Source of the DNA: Amanita rubescens
Lineage: Eukaryota; Basidiomycota; Agaricomycetes; Agaricales; Amanitaceae
Direction of reading: 5' to 3'
DNA length: 64,000 nt
NCBI GenBank assembly: GCA_015039365.1
Contig: WION01000046.1
Span: forward strand, 124,001 to 188,000
The position numbers and the translations under genes were made by a program. How positions within the stretch are numbered: the first letter of the stretch is position 1; every line of letters starts with the position of its first letter. The notes below the pieces were generated by a model that was not told the origin of the DNA, searched no databases, and worked only from the letters and a program-made list of their open reading frames with translations. Shown piece by piece: positions 21,894 through 34,614 of the stretch.

Positions 21894-22290
21894 TGAAACG
21901 ATCAGAAGAAGGCCGATGCGGAAATGCGTTCGGCCAAAGGGGCTTCGGAGGTCAGTCCTGGGGGTGCCTCAGAGGCAGAGAGGGTGCCGAATGCGAAGGT
22001 GAACGAGTGGAAGGTGTCCGAAGCACCGAGGAACAAAGGGAACGAAAGGAATCGAACTCGGAGCAGTAATGGGGTGATAATTCGCTAACTACAACTACGT
22101 ACACAATGGTATATATACTACGGAGGCACGAGGTGACCATGTGATGAATCCTGCACCGAGTCCGAGGCCTGTGCATGCGTCCGAACACAAACGATCATCC
22201 TCCGGGGTCGAGTATAGGCTCGGAGTGCTTCGGGAAGCTTCGGAAGGTTTCGGAGATCGGTTCCAACGTAGCCGGAATCGGCTCGTTACA
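21894..22290 (-). repeat. 5' LTR (element orientation)
   Basis: 397 bp, apparently identical to 19665-20061, followed on the plus strand by GCGT, the target duplication. Confidence 0.92.
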
Positions 22291-22375
22291 GCGTCATGGG
22301 TGAGAAATTTACCGTCGCTGGGGCTACTCTGTAACTAACTATCGGCGTGCAAGGTTGAGCGCTTGACCACTCGCC

Positions 22376-23463
22376 TGATCAGTCCGTTGAACTAGATTGA
22401 TTTATCACATGCGGACTGCCAACGTATTGTATCGGTTGCAGCCCGATTGCACACCTCCTCCCAACCGGACTCAAAGCATGCCCATACCCCACTTCCAACC
22501 CACTTCACCTCACGGCCGTCATGAGGTTACGACCCTATCCTCGACCGACATAATGACGAGGAGCTGCACGGCCCACACTCTGATGATTATCACAAAAGCT
22601 GATAACTTCCACGTCAATGCAACGAGCACGTTCCCCTCTCCTCTGCAACTGCTTTCTCGCCCTGTCGCAGAGCAATCCCGATACTATGAAAATTTTCTTC
22701 CGATTTCGCCATGCCCGTATTTGGCATCATTTCTTATACAGAATTTAAGCGAATAGACGGCCGAAGCGCGCAAAGCGTTCGATGGGCAGGAGTAATTGGA
22801 GCTGGTAATCTGAAGAATCAGTCTCGGGTGACCGTGTCGGCGGGCGATCTACTAGAGTGGGCCTCCGCATGTAACAAGTGGCGGTAACCTTTTTATCTGA
22901 CGACGATATCCCCTGGTTGGATTAGATGCTGGCGTATTGAAGAAAGAGATGCGGAGGTGCATGAATGTGTAATTGAGATCGATTACGAGTACCGAGTGCT
23001 GATGATGCACAGATCCCAACTTTGGAGCTTGACGGCGCAACAGCAGTACCGAAGAATATAACTTGACATGGACTAAGCATGGTAGCTATTGCCGGAAAAT
23101 GCGCACACATGATCGCTTGTTATACAGTACAGGCTGGTGATGAGTCAATATCAAGGAATTTGATTCGAGTGGATAGAACGTGATGCGGGCAGAGGAACTT
23201 CTTAGTTGTGCCTTTTTACCTCTAACCTAACCCAACATCCGGCTAATGCGTGTAGGAGACTTCATTGGCTTTCAAAATCCTACCGCAATCATGTTTAGCA
23301 TCCCATTTTTTCAACGGCTTAGAAAAAGAAAGCTCTTACGTGACGTCTTCGTTTTTGATCGGGCTAGTGGGGTTGTTATTTGTAGCTTGAATGATACAAA
23401 CAAAATGAAATTGCGTACTGAAGAAGTAATACCAGATGTTAATGCAATAGGATTGTCAGGTTC
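22376..23463. other. Intergenic and shared 3' flank of the kinase array
   Basis: 22,390-22,800 holds nothing I can support. From about 22,800 the sequence is a diverged copy of flanks also found near 28.3, 34.0, 52.2, 57.1 and 62.4 kb, with shared blocks such as AACTTGACAT, TATACAGTACAGGCT and AGAAAAAGAAAGCTCTTACG. These mark the downstream edge of a duplicated unit. Confidence 0.5.
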
Positions 23464-26400
23464 CTATTGATTTGGTTCAAAAGCAATGCGGCTCAAACGA
23501 AAAAATATGCCTACGTCATGTACGCGTTTTCGTTTTTGAGACACCTGGTGTGGTTTATGGGATATGGGATGTGGGATATATTAGTTATCAAAAGGCGGTT
23601 AGTAGAATGCGCACTTTACTATCGGGTGTCGACGAAGGCGGCAATTCTTCTCGCAAACTTTCATCGTCAGCATTGATTTGGGGAGATACAAATTGCGACA
23701 TCGCTATCATGCTTTCCACAACGTTATTCATTCTTGGCCGACTCAACGGTTCCCTCACCCAGCAGCGCCGAATTACGTTCCACGCTCCATCGCTCAGAGG
23801 CTGCTCGTCTAGCCGAGGTGGAAGTACCCCTCGAGAGACGAGGGTCAAGATCTGCAAGTCCGTTTTTCCGGCAAAAGGTATACTATCATAGTAGATCTAC
23901 TAGACAAGTCAACATCGAAGAAAGATCGGCATATTTGTCATGACGCACTTCATAAAAAAGGCATCCAAACGCGTATACATCCGACATTTGCGTTCTGGGC
24001 GATGGGTCGTCGGATGGATCGTCGTCATCCCCGGAGATTCCGAATAACTCTGGGGCGGCAAAGTTCAGATGTAGTGCTCCCGATCTCGTATTTGTAGCTT
24101 CTGAGAGTCGAGTCAAACCAAAGTCAGCGATCTGGACATGAAAATTATCGTCCAAGAGAACATTCTCCTGGAGCAAAGAGTCAGCGTCGTAACATAGTGC
24201 GTCTGAGGTAGAATACCCCGCGAAGATCTCCATGAAATGCGCCTTCTGAGTGGATGTATTCCATGGCTTGCGCGACTTCCAGTATCTTCGGAGATTTATC
24301 ATTTAGACGTAGAATAAAAACAAGAAATAGGTGAACATACGCGTTCTTCAATAACGGCTATTGGTGGATTTGCTTGTTTCCGCCATCTGGCTAGAGTACC
24401 GTTCTTCATATATGGCGAAACGAGAAAAAATTGTGGTTCTGTTGTGTTTGTGATTTCATGGATCCCTAAAAACGGCAGCACGAACTTGTGCTTGAGAGAT
24501 CGCCACATCAATGCCTCTCGGCAGAAGGCCTGTTGGTCTCCGAATCAGCAACACTTATAACAATGACGCAAAGAGACATACTACTTGGTTGTCGCACTTG
24601 TACAACACTTTCAATGCAACAGCTTTTCCCCGTCGTTTGCCCTTGAAAACGCGCCCAAACCCGCCGCCGCCAATATAATCGCGCTCGGATGGTATGGTGA
24701 CTCCAGTCACAATCAAGGACGGTGGAACGATAGGCATCCTTGAGATAACTTTGAGGATAAATCGTCGTGCTCGCCGTGTAATATCTGCAGTGGTAGCGTC
24801 CTGGATTGATGCACGATGATTAAGAAGATCAAGTATGAAATCCAGCAGTTTACTGGCATCCAAGGGATCATCTATTCGAGTCACAAGGTTGACATAGTCC
24901 TCTCGAGATAGAATCTCGCACATGAGGTCGACGATTATTGCACCTAAAGCAGTGGGATATAAACGCTAGTACTGGTTCTTAAGTGTAGTACATTGCAGGT
25001 CTGAGATGACGCACCTCCATATCTCGACCCTGGAGTATATACGATAGCAATGGAAGGGCGTAGCTGTCAGGATCACATGGCATATTCAATGATGGCACAA
25101 TGTGCGTCTTCGAGAAAAATTCTAACATAAATTGTCTTCCTCGCCGATTCATGTCCACTGTGGAAGAATGCTGATTTAAGATAAGATCGTACTCGAGCAT
25201 TGCCAGTAAGAAATCCAACAGATTCTCGGCATCAGAGGCTCGGTCTAGCTGTGCCACGGTGTTGATGTAATCTTCCCTGGATAGAATGTGGTACCAAAGG
25301 TCGGTCACCAGTGGGTGTACGATATCATTTACCACGACCCACTATTACTACTTTTTAGAGTCATTTCCGGATTAGAAGTGTCACGCACCGGCGAATGATA
25401 GCAGAGGATGTAGAGGAACAATGGAAAAGCATAATCTTCAAGATCGTCTAGATTGGGTGGCGGTTCAATGTATGTCTTTGACATGATTTTCAACACGAAC
25501 AGTCTTGCTCGCTGGTTCGCGTCTGCGTCTTCAAAATCCTCGAAAAACATAATATGATCCGAGTCAAGTACGAAATCCAACAGATTTGTTGCGTCAGCCG
25601 GCGTGGTATGGTCCAGCTGTGCCACAAAATCTGCGCAGTCTTCCAAGGATAGAATGTCGTACATAAGTGCGGGCAGCACCTCGTCTATAACGTGAGGCGA
25701 GATATGAGATGACCGCTGCCAGCTCTTAGGAGCGTTTATCCCAATTTGAAATATTACGCACCTTCTTAGCATCGCCAAGAATAGAGATGATCAAATGGAA
25801 AGTATTGCTATCATCCGGTATGTTAGAGTTGGACGATGGTAAACCTTGGATCCCCGCGATTACTTCCAGTATAAATCGTGTTCCCCGTCGCTTCAAGCCT
25901 GCAGAACCGTAAACATAAGAATAATTTATGCGGTGTATAAACACCAATGGATCCCAGGCCCCTGAGTCATGGTGTAGCCCTGCCGCGAAATTGATGTAGC
26001 CTTCTCTTGATAGAATCCCGTCCATAAGGTTCACAACACCTACCACCAATTCGCTTCTTAAACGACCACAGTCAAGCTATTGACTCTTAAGAAGAATGTA
26101 TCTCGTGTTTCAAATGCTGCGCACCTCCCGACTGTTAAGTATATAGAGAAGAGATTCAAGCATACTGCAGTAAAAGTCATACGGCATGTTGGATGGCGGC
26201 TCGCCACGCATTTTTGAGATAACTGCCGACATAAATTGTCCCGCCCGTTGTTTCATGGCAGGATCGCGATTTGATAAAGAGTAACAACCAAACATATGCA
26301 TTATGAATTTCAACAAGTTTATGGCGTCCGATAATTGATTCACTTGTGAGGCGAGGGTGATGTAGTCCTCCCTGAATAGGATCTCGCTCACAAGGCCGAT

Positions 26401-26926
26401 TGTCATTCCGTTAGCAATGGACGTAACGGGAGGTTCGGGCTATTGGCTCTTAAGCATAATGTGTTCCAGTTTGATATGTTGCGCACCTTATTCTTGAGTA
26501 TAGTGAGGAGTAATGGGAGTGTGTAGCCGACAGGATCATGCGGTATATTGCACAGTGGGACATCATGCGTCCTCGAGATAACTGCCAGCACAAATCGTCT
26601 TGCTCGTCGGTTCATGTCCACGATGGCCGGATCCTGATTTGATAAGGAATAATTGTGAAGCCAGTGCGGTATGAAATCTAACAAATTCTCGGCATCCGAA
26701 TCGTGGTCTAGCTGCGCAGCGAGGTTGATGTAGTTTTCCCCAGATAGAATCTTGTGCATGAGGTTGACCGTCAATGGGCATAGAAGAGATTTAGACTGTC
26801 GGACCTTGGGTAGATACGCTCAGAGGTTGAAATATGATCGCGCACCTTCCTAATGCTGAGTGTAAAGAGAAGCAACGGGAAGGTATCGTCACCGACATCT
26901 TGCGATACCATGCTGTACCCTTCCAT
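23464..26926 (-). CDS. Module-array TKL kinase A, 965 aa model, intact
   Basis: Twelve exons: 26926-26846, 26795-26487, 26439-26125, 26076-25762, 25715-25389, 25341-25015, 24965-24582, 24529-24341, 24285-24217, 24167-23949, 23896-23615, 23544-23464. Every exon is a multiple of three with GT-AG ends. Residues 1-27 are a leader starting MEGYSM. Then come five modules of 103-109 residues. A typical motif is ILSREDYIN, then SDAENLLDF, RRARRF, and a Leu-rich end. A sixth module leads at about 620 into the kinase. The loop is GGGGFGRVF, VALK Lys about 677, FHGD Asp 769, DFG Asp 787, and APELFG follows. The C-lobe has VIRRCWVREP. The tail exon contains SQKRKRVHDVG, a possible nuclear signal. Substrate unknown. 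The last intron is the least certain. Confidence 0.75.
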
Positions 26927-27079
26927 GAGTCAGGTCTTGTAACAAGAGTGTCCTGTTAGGCTGGATAGAATCTGATTGTGCGGTGGGTGGAAAAGAAGCG
27001 AGTTGTTGGAGACGCCTTGAGGCAGTGCACTTGAAGCGGTGCAATATGACCGTGACGGTAGTGGGAATGGTGAGAAGAT

Positions 27080-28060
27080 GTTTAAACCGAGATGAGCATT
27101 GAAGCGTCTCTAGCTTGTCCCTTGTTGAGCTTTCACTGTTGTAGTCGTGAAGACGATGGTGATCGTGATGCGCCAAGCCGCCCCCGCTTGCACGTGCACG
27201 TTCGCGCCACGCCCCTGCTGGCATCCTCCGACAGCTTTCTCACGAGACTCTCCCAACGACGTATAACATTGCAGTGAGACTACTCCGTTCCCGCTACATC
27301 TGCCCTCATATCCCTCCCCTTTCCATTAGGCACCAAGTCATAGACTTTCTACAGCTTTCAAGCCAGACTTAGTGCCACCACCGTTCTCCGCACGACCAAA
27401 CCTTGACCTCCTGCCCAACCTACGCAGGCTTAGACGTGTATTTCACAGCAGATCGAACCGACGTGCGAAGGGCCCATCGAGTATCGCGGAAGGAAGTGCG
27501 GGCATTGCGTTTACGGTTTAATCCTTCAGGGTATCCCTTGATGGTTTATGCTGAAGCACGCTTGGAGGATTACGCGAGTGAGTTGCCCTTCCAGCATTCG
27601 GGTATGAATATTAATGGCGCTGACGTAGCTATCCTGTCAGGTTTCTCAATGACGAAACGGCTCACCACACCTCCACGTTTACTCACTTACATGTTCTCAC
27701 TCACATGCATGCTCCGTCCTCGCCTCGAACTGATTGCAATAATCTTTTACCGTCTCGCAGACGATATGACTACCCACAAGCAGGTGCATCGCAGGTGTAC
27801 GAGCAGGTGTCGGTAGAATTTGAAAATGATGGGTCGGCGCTTTACACCTGTTCTGGGAAAGGATGAACCTGAGCTACGGGTGAATCTAGAGTGGCACCCC
27901 TCCACCAATGGCTGGCGGCACCCGTCAGTTATATGGAAGTGCATTTGGACGCATATATGAGTAAGTCGTTCAAGTTTGAGTCGGAAAAGTGAGTGCTGAT
28001 GAGGGCCAGATCCGAACTTCACACTTGACGAGTTAACTGTGGCCTGTGGCATGTCTGCGG
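27080..28060 (+). pseudogene. Relic of a repeated plus-strand gene of unknown function, copy 1
   Basis: Conserved pieces are FNPSGYPLMVYAEARLEDY (27510-27575), a short intron-like GTATGAATATTAATGG...CAG (27602-27640), then GFSMTKRL. Later come VYEQVSVEFENDG (27785) and ELRVNLEWHPS near 27870. The same pieces recur near 33.6, 51.4, 56.5 and 62.0 kb, always between kinase units. Frames are broken. I do not recognise the family. Confidence 0.5.
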
Positions 28061-29037
28061 AACGAACGGAAATCGAGTTGGACTTTCAAGTTTGCCGCTG
28101 CCTTTCAGAACAACCCCGGTACTATGAATTTTTTTCTTCCCATTTCGCCATGCCCGTATTCAATATTTCTTCTTCAGATTCCTACTACCAAAGCGAATAA
28201 GAAGCGGCAGGAGTAGGAGGAGCTGGTGTTATCCGTGTCGGCCGAGTTCGCGAAGGACGAGTTTTACCCAGGTAACCGTAGTGAGTGATCTACTAGAGTG
28301 GGCCACCGCAAGGAATGACTGGCGACAAACTTTTTATAGCGATGATTTTCATGGCCAGGTTGCGGTTGGTATGCGGGTGTATTGAAGAAAGGGATGAGAA
28401 GGTGCATGAATGCTGGGAGTAATTGGGGCTGGTTGCCGACATCAGATTATGTCGTTTTATGCGCATATACGAGTGAGTTCAGAGTACGAGAAGCGAGTGC
28501 TGATGAGGCGCAGATCCGAACTTCCTTCGAACTTGTCGGCGCAACAATAGCCAGTACCAAAGAATACGCATACATGATCCACTTTCTCCGTTTCCGTTGC
28601 TCTCAGTTGCCAAATTACTGCGACGGGTTTTGTACACACGCGTTCTCTTCACAATTATGCGCACAATGCCTTTTTGTTCATATTCTGCTCGCATTCCGTC
28701 TATTCGATCGCTTAATTGTACAATACAGGTACTTGAAGAGTTAATATAAAGGAATTTGATTCGAGGGATAGAACACAAAGTAACCTATGTCTTTTTACTA
28801 CTAACCCGACCCAACATCCAGCTAATCAATTGCAGGTTCAGCATCCCATTCCCAACGGCTTAGAAAAAGAAAGCTCTTACGTGATGCCTTCTTTTTCGAT
28901 CAGGCTAGTGGGATTGTTATTTGTAGCTTGAACGATACCAATAAAAGGAAATTGTCAGCGTACCAAAGATGTAATACCACATGTAGATCCAACGTGATTG
29001 TCAGGTTCCTTGATTTGGTTCAGGAAAGTAATGCAGC
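28061..29037. other. Shared 3' flank of kinase B
   Basis: Diverged copy of the 22.8-23.46 kb flank, including GAAAAAGAAAGCTCTTACGT at 28862. No gene supported. Confidence 0.5.
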
Positions 29038-32000
29038 TCAAACGAAAAAATTGCCTACGTCTTGTACGCGTTTTCGTTTTTGCGAGGCCTGGTGATGGGA
29101 TACATTAATTTCAACACTTGCTGGGTAGAAAGCCCCAATGTACTCACAATAGTATCGGGTGTTAATGAAGACGGCGATTCCTCTCGCAGACTTGCATCGT
29201 CAGAATTGATTTGGGGAGACACAGATTGCGACATCGCTATCATGCTTTCCACGACCTTATTCATTATTGGCCGTTTCGACGGATCCCTCACCCAGCAGCG
29301 CTGAATCACGTCCCACGCTCCATCGCTCAACCGCTGCTCATCTAGCCGGGGGGGTCAAACACCTCGAAAGACGAGGGACAATATCTGCAAGTCTGATTTA
29401 CCAGCGAAAGGTATTTTATTGTAATGGATCTTGAAAGGAATTAGCACAAAGGATCAGTACGTTTATTGTGACGCACTTCATAATAAAGACATCCAAAAGC
29501 GTAGATGTCTGACATTTGAGTTCTGGGAGGAGTGGCATCGGATGGACTTTCGTCGTCTTCTGATAGTCCAAATAACTCTGGAGCCGCAAAGTTCAGATGT
29601 AGCGCTCCCGATCTCGTATTTGTAGCCTCTGAGAGTCGAGTCAAACCAAAGTCAGCAATTCGGACGTGAAAACCATCGTCCAAGAGGACATTCTCCTGGA
29701 GAGAAGAGTCAGCATCGTAACATGGTGTGTCTGAGGTAGAATACCCCGCGGAGATCGCCATGAACGACGCATTCTGAATGGATATATTCCATGGCTTGCG
29801 CGACTTCCAGTATCTTCCGAGATTTAGACATAGAATGAAAGTAAGAAATAGGTGAACGTACGCGTTGTTCAATAACGGCTGCTTGTGGATTAGCTTGTTT
29901 CCGCCATCGGCCTAGAGTACCGTTCTTCATATATGGCGAAACGAGGAAGAATTGTGGCACTGTTGTGTTTGCGATTTCATGGATCCCTAAAAATGGCAGG
30001 ACGAATTTGTGCTTGAGAGATCGCCACATCAATGCCTCTCGGCAGAAAGCCTATTGGTCTCCGAATCAGCAATATGTATAACTTGAATGACGCAAAGAGA
30101 CGTACTACTTGATTGTCGCACTTGTACAACACTTTCAATGCAACAGCTTTTCCCCGTCGTTCGCCCTTGAAAACGCGCCCAAAGCCGCCGCCGCCAATAT
30201 AATCGCGCTCGGATGGTATGGTGACTCCAGTTACGATCAAGGAAGTTGGTATGACAGGTGTCTTTTGGATAACTTTAAACATGAAGCGTCGTACCCGCCG
30301 CATAATATCCGCAATGTTAGAGTACTGACTTGATATAGGATGATTGCGAAGCATATCAAGCATGATATCCAACAGTCTACCGGCGTCCGAGGTATTGTCT
30401 ATCCGAGTCGCCAGGTCAACGAAGTTATCTCGAGATAGAACCTCGCACACGAGGTCGACGATCGTTGCACCTAAAGGGGATGTGCCAGTGTAATATACGT
30501 GCTGGTGGTTCTTGAGTGTGGTACATTGCAAGTTTGAAATGGCGCACCTCCCTACCCTTGAGTATATATAGGAGCAATGGAAGGGCGTCGCCGTCAGGAT
30601 CGTACGGTCCCATCTCCAATGATGACACAACGTGCATTTTTGAGAAAACTTCGAACATAAATTGTCTTCGTCGCCCACTCATGTCTACTGTGAAAGAATC
30701 CTGATAACGGTTGAAGGGAGTACCATACTCAAGCATCATCAGTAAGAAATCCAACAGATTCTTAGCATCAGAGACTTGGTCCAGTTGTGCTACGGGGTCG
30801 ATGTAATCCTCCCTGGATAGAAGGTGGCACAAAATTTTGATTGTTACTGGGTGTACCGCTTCACCCAACCACTATTAGATCCTGAGAGAGAGAGAGAGAT
30901 TTCCAAGTTTGAAATGCCACGCACCAGAGAATGATAGTCGAGGATGTAGAGGAGTAATGGAAAAGAATAATTTTCAGGAACATCTGAATTTGGCGGTGGT
31001 GCGACGTGTATCTTTGACATAATTTTCAACAGGAATAGCCTTGTTCGCTGGATCATATCCGCATCGTTAAAATCCCTTTTAAAAATAAAACCAAGTACGA
31101 ATTTTACAGATTTGTGGCGTCTCTGGCGTTGTCAAGCTGTGCCGCAATGTCTATGTAGTCCTCCCGGGATAGAATTTCGCATATGAGGTCCCTTATTACG
31201 ACGTCTATTTGGATGGGTGCGAAGAAAGTCGACGGCTACCAGCCCTTAGGAGAGTGCATCCCGGTTTGAAATGTTACGCACCTCAGACTCGTTGAGTAAA
31301 GCGATGATCAATCGGAAAGTCTTGCTGCGGGGATTCCACGGTAGGCTGGAGTCGGAAAATGATATACCTTGAGTCTTCGCAGTCACTTCCAATATGAATC
31401 GGTTTGCCTGTCCTTTCAAGTCTGCGTTATCAAAATTCTGAATTGAAGTATGATAGATAAGCCTGCGCAATATAAACTTGAACAGATTCATGGCCTCGGA
31501 GTTATGGCATAGCCCTGCCTCGGAATAGGTGTTGTCTTCTCTTGATAGAATCTCGCTCATGAGATTTACGGCCAATTCATTTGTTGCAAGATGATATCCA
31601 AGCTATTGGCGCTTAGAATAATGTATCACATGTGAAATGCTGCGCACCTCCACATTTCTAAGTATATAGAAAAGAGATGGGACCATATCGCTATGAGGAC
31701 CATACGGAATGTTCAAGGACTGTGGTTCGCCACACATCTTTGAGATAATTGTCAACATAAGTCGTCTCGCCCGTCGGTTCATGTCTATGGTGGCAGAATC
31801 ACGATTTGGTAAAATATTGCGATCAAGCATATGCGTTATTGATTCCAACAAATTCATGGCGTCCGAGAATTGGTTCACTTGTGAGGCGAGGGTGATGTAG
31901 TAGTCCTCCCTGGATAGAATTTCGCTCACAAGGCTGATTATTATTTCGTTAACAGACGGAACGGGAGATTTGAGCTATCGGCTTTTAAGTATAAGTGCGT

Positions 32001-32477
32001 TCCAGTTTGATATGTTGCGCACCTTCAAGTTGCTGAGTATACCGAGGAGTAATGGAAACAAATAGTCGTCAGGATCATGTGGTATATTTGACGGTGGGAC
32101 ATCATGAATCCTTGAGATAACTGCCAACATCAATCGTCTTGCTCGTCGGTTCATGTCTACGTTGGCCGGATCGTGATTTAATAAGGAATGATTTTGAAGC
32201 CAATGCCGTATCAAATTTAACAAATTCTCGGCATCCGAAACATGGTCTAGCTGCGCCACGAGGTAAATGTAGTTGTTCTTAGATAGAATCTCCTTCATGA
32301 GGTTGACCGTCGATGCGTCACGGTATGGAAGAGTTTCGGGCTATTGGACCTTGGGTGGATATACTGCGGGTTCGAAATACGGTCGCGTACCTTATTGCTG
32401 AGTGTAAAGAGAAGCAACGAGAACTTGAAGGTGTCATCGCTGCCAACATCATGCAACATGATGTTGTACCCTTCCAT
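29038..32477 (-). pseudogene. Module-array TKL kinase B, broken copy
   Basis: Same plan as kinase A: leader MEGYNIMLHDVG at 32477, modules near 32.30, 31.93, 31.58, 31.20 and 30.87 kb, a kinase-linked module (30.48-30.12 kb), kinase exons, and a tail with SQKRKRVQDV. It is damaged twice. Module 4 lost one base near 31,104, giving a TAA. In the C-lobe a conserved CGA (GVR/PPR stretch in kinase D) reads TGA at 29355-29357, consistent with a C-to-T change. Catalytic motifs upstream are intact (VALK, VHGDLRG, IADFGLT). The module 5/4 intron contains a GA run at 30880-30898. It may still yield a truncated product. Confidence 0.75.
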
Positions 32478-32699
32478 GAGTTGCTCCTGATTGTGAGGCA
32501 GTAGGTGCCGTGGAGGCAGTTACTATGCTCGAAGTTGCCTCACGGCGTAGCATGGCAGAGGCTGTATATATACCACATTCAATCCGCGATAACCCGAGGA
32601 AGGATAAGTTCGGGAATCGGGGGGCGCTGACCAATCACGGCCATCCGATCGCGAACTTGAAAAGACCCCGACGCGTCCGACCCTCACGTCTCCCAACCA

Positions 32700-34200
32700 C
32701 GTACAGCCTTGCGAATACTGCGTTCCCGCTGTGTCTGCCCTCAGATTTTTCGCCTTTGTGCTAGGCGCCAAGTCACAGGTATTCGTCAACTTTCAAGTCA
32801 AAGTCAATGCCACCACCGTTCTCTAACGTACCCTCACGATTCGTACTACAAGGGCGCGACCAAACCCTCAACCTTCAGACCACTGGACGACGACTTCCTG
32901 CTCGGCCCACGCAGGCTTGGATGTGTATCTTAAAGCAGATCCAACCGCCGTGTGAAGGGCCCGTCACCATTACTAGTATAATTAGTCTGGGGATCTTAAG
33001 TGCGTCCCACCCGTCTTCCTTCGACATCGTAAAAGCTGACATATAGCGCGTTCCACAACGACCCCGCGTCTTCCGACAGCTTTCTTGCTCTCAACAAGTT
33101 CATTTCTCTCCCCGTTCAACTCTTTCGCTCCCATATCTCTCAAGCACGTATAGCCAGCCTCTTGCAGATGGTGAGACTACTTTGTTCCCAATGCGTCTGT
33201 CCTCACATCCCTCGCCTTTGCACCAGACGCCAATCAGGCCTACATTCCTCAACTTTCATGTCAGACTCGGTACAACTACCACTCTTCAATACCCTTGCAG
33301 CCTTGCACTTCAAGGGCACGATTATACGATCGGCCTTCAGACCACTAGAGTCTAGACGATGACCTCTTGCCCGACCTATGCAGGCTTGGACGCGCATCTC
33401 AAGGCAGATCCGACTGCAGTGTGAAGGGCCCATTACCATTACTGGTCTGATTAATCTGGGAATCTTAAGTGCGTCCCGCTCCTCTTCCTTCAACATCGTA
33501 AAAGCTGATATATACATAAACGTGACATAGCGAAGTTCCAAACCTTGACAACCACATTCCTTGATGAGTTACAGTTCGAGCACGGAAGAGGAGAGTGCGG
33601 GTATTGCGTTTAATCCTTCAGGGTATCCTGTGATGGTTGATACTAAAGCACGCTTGGAGGAGAAAACGAGTAAGTTTCCCTTCCAACATTCAGGTATGAA
33701 TGTTAATGACGCAGACGTGGCTGCCTGTTAGGTTTCTCGACGACGAAACAGCCTCGGGCCTCCACACCTCCGCGTTTACTCAATTACGACCTCGCTCATA
33801 TGTATGCTCCGTCTTCGCCCCGCAAACTCTCGTCGTCCACCGTCTAGCTACTACCCCTCACCATCGTAGCCCTACTCGCGTTTTCGCTTACTTGTCTAGC
33901 CAACCTTCAAGGTCACCACAGAAGCGAAGACCTCCGCATCGACGTAACGGTACGTCTGGCCCTGTCGCCTTAACATGTCACGTTTTACCCAGGTGACCGT
34001 AGCGGGCGAGTGGGCCTTTGGAACTAACGATTGGCAGCACATCTTTTATCTAACTGCAATCTTCGCAGCCAGGCTACGGTTTGATATAGCGGCTGTATTA
34101 AAGAAAGGGATGCGAAGTGTCGGTTACCTGAGAACGTTTTATGCGTGTATACGAGTAAGTCTCATGATTCTTCGAGTTCTGAGTATGGGAACCAAGTGCT
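32700..34200 (+). pseudogene. Relics of the repeated plus-strand gene, copy 2 (5' part present twice)
   Basis: Two tandem versions of the 5' part lie at about 32,700-33,050 and 33,170-33,520, sharing ATTA(A/G)TCTGGG(A/G)ATCTTAAGTGC. The later FNPSGYPVMVDTKARLEE piece follows at 33,610. Stops and shifts occur throughout. Function unknown. Confidence 0.5.
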
Positions 34201-34614
34201 AATGACGGCGTAACAGTGGCCAAGGATATAACTTGATATCAACTAAGCATGAAAACTATCGCATACATAGTCCCTTATTATACAGTACAGGCTATTAATG
34301 AGTTAATATCAAGGATTTTGAATCGAGTGGATAGAATGTGATGCGGGCAAAGCAACTTAGCTACTGACCCGACCCTACGTCCCACTGTTCAATCGCGTGC
34401 AGAAGACTTCATTCGCGTTCGGAATTCTACTGCAATCAGGTTTAGCGTCTCGCAACGGCTTAGAAAAAGAAAGCTCTTACGTGACGTCTTCTTTTTCGAT
34501 TGGGCTAGTGGGATTGTTATTTGTAGCTTGAGCGATACCAGTAAAAGGAAATTGTCAGCATACCGAGGACGATATTGATGCAATTTGATTGTCAAGTTCC
34601 TACAGTGATTAGGT
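34201..34614. other. Shared 3' flank of kinase C
   Basis: Copy of the array flank with TATACAGTACAGGCT (34,279) and GAAAAAGAAAGCTCTTACGT (34,463). No gene supported. Confidence 0.45.

Larger units (their letters stand above)
19665..22290 (-). mobile_element. Gag-only LTR retrotransposon, 2.6 kb, non-autonomous
   Basis: Two 397-bp direct repeats bound the element. They begin TGAAACGA and end TCGTTACA on the plus strand. GCGT flanks both sides as a 4-bp target duplication (5 bp, AGCGT, if one terminal A is shared). Read on the minus strand there is a primer-binding-site-like TGGAGCCCACC two bases after the 5' LTR and a purine-rich AGGAGG next to the 3' LTR. The internal part holds one gag-like frame and no protease, reverse transcriptase, RNase H or integrase, so it must depend on enzymes in trans. 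The LTRs look identical by eye, which points to recent insertion. Confidence 0.9.

Noticed and set aside
30880..30898. GA dinucleotide run as a regulatory element
   Set aside because: Simple repeat inside an intron of the broken kinase B, absent from the paralogues.
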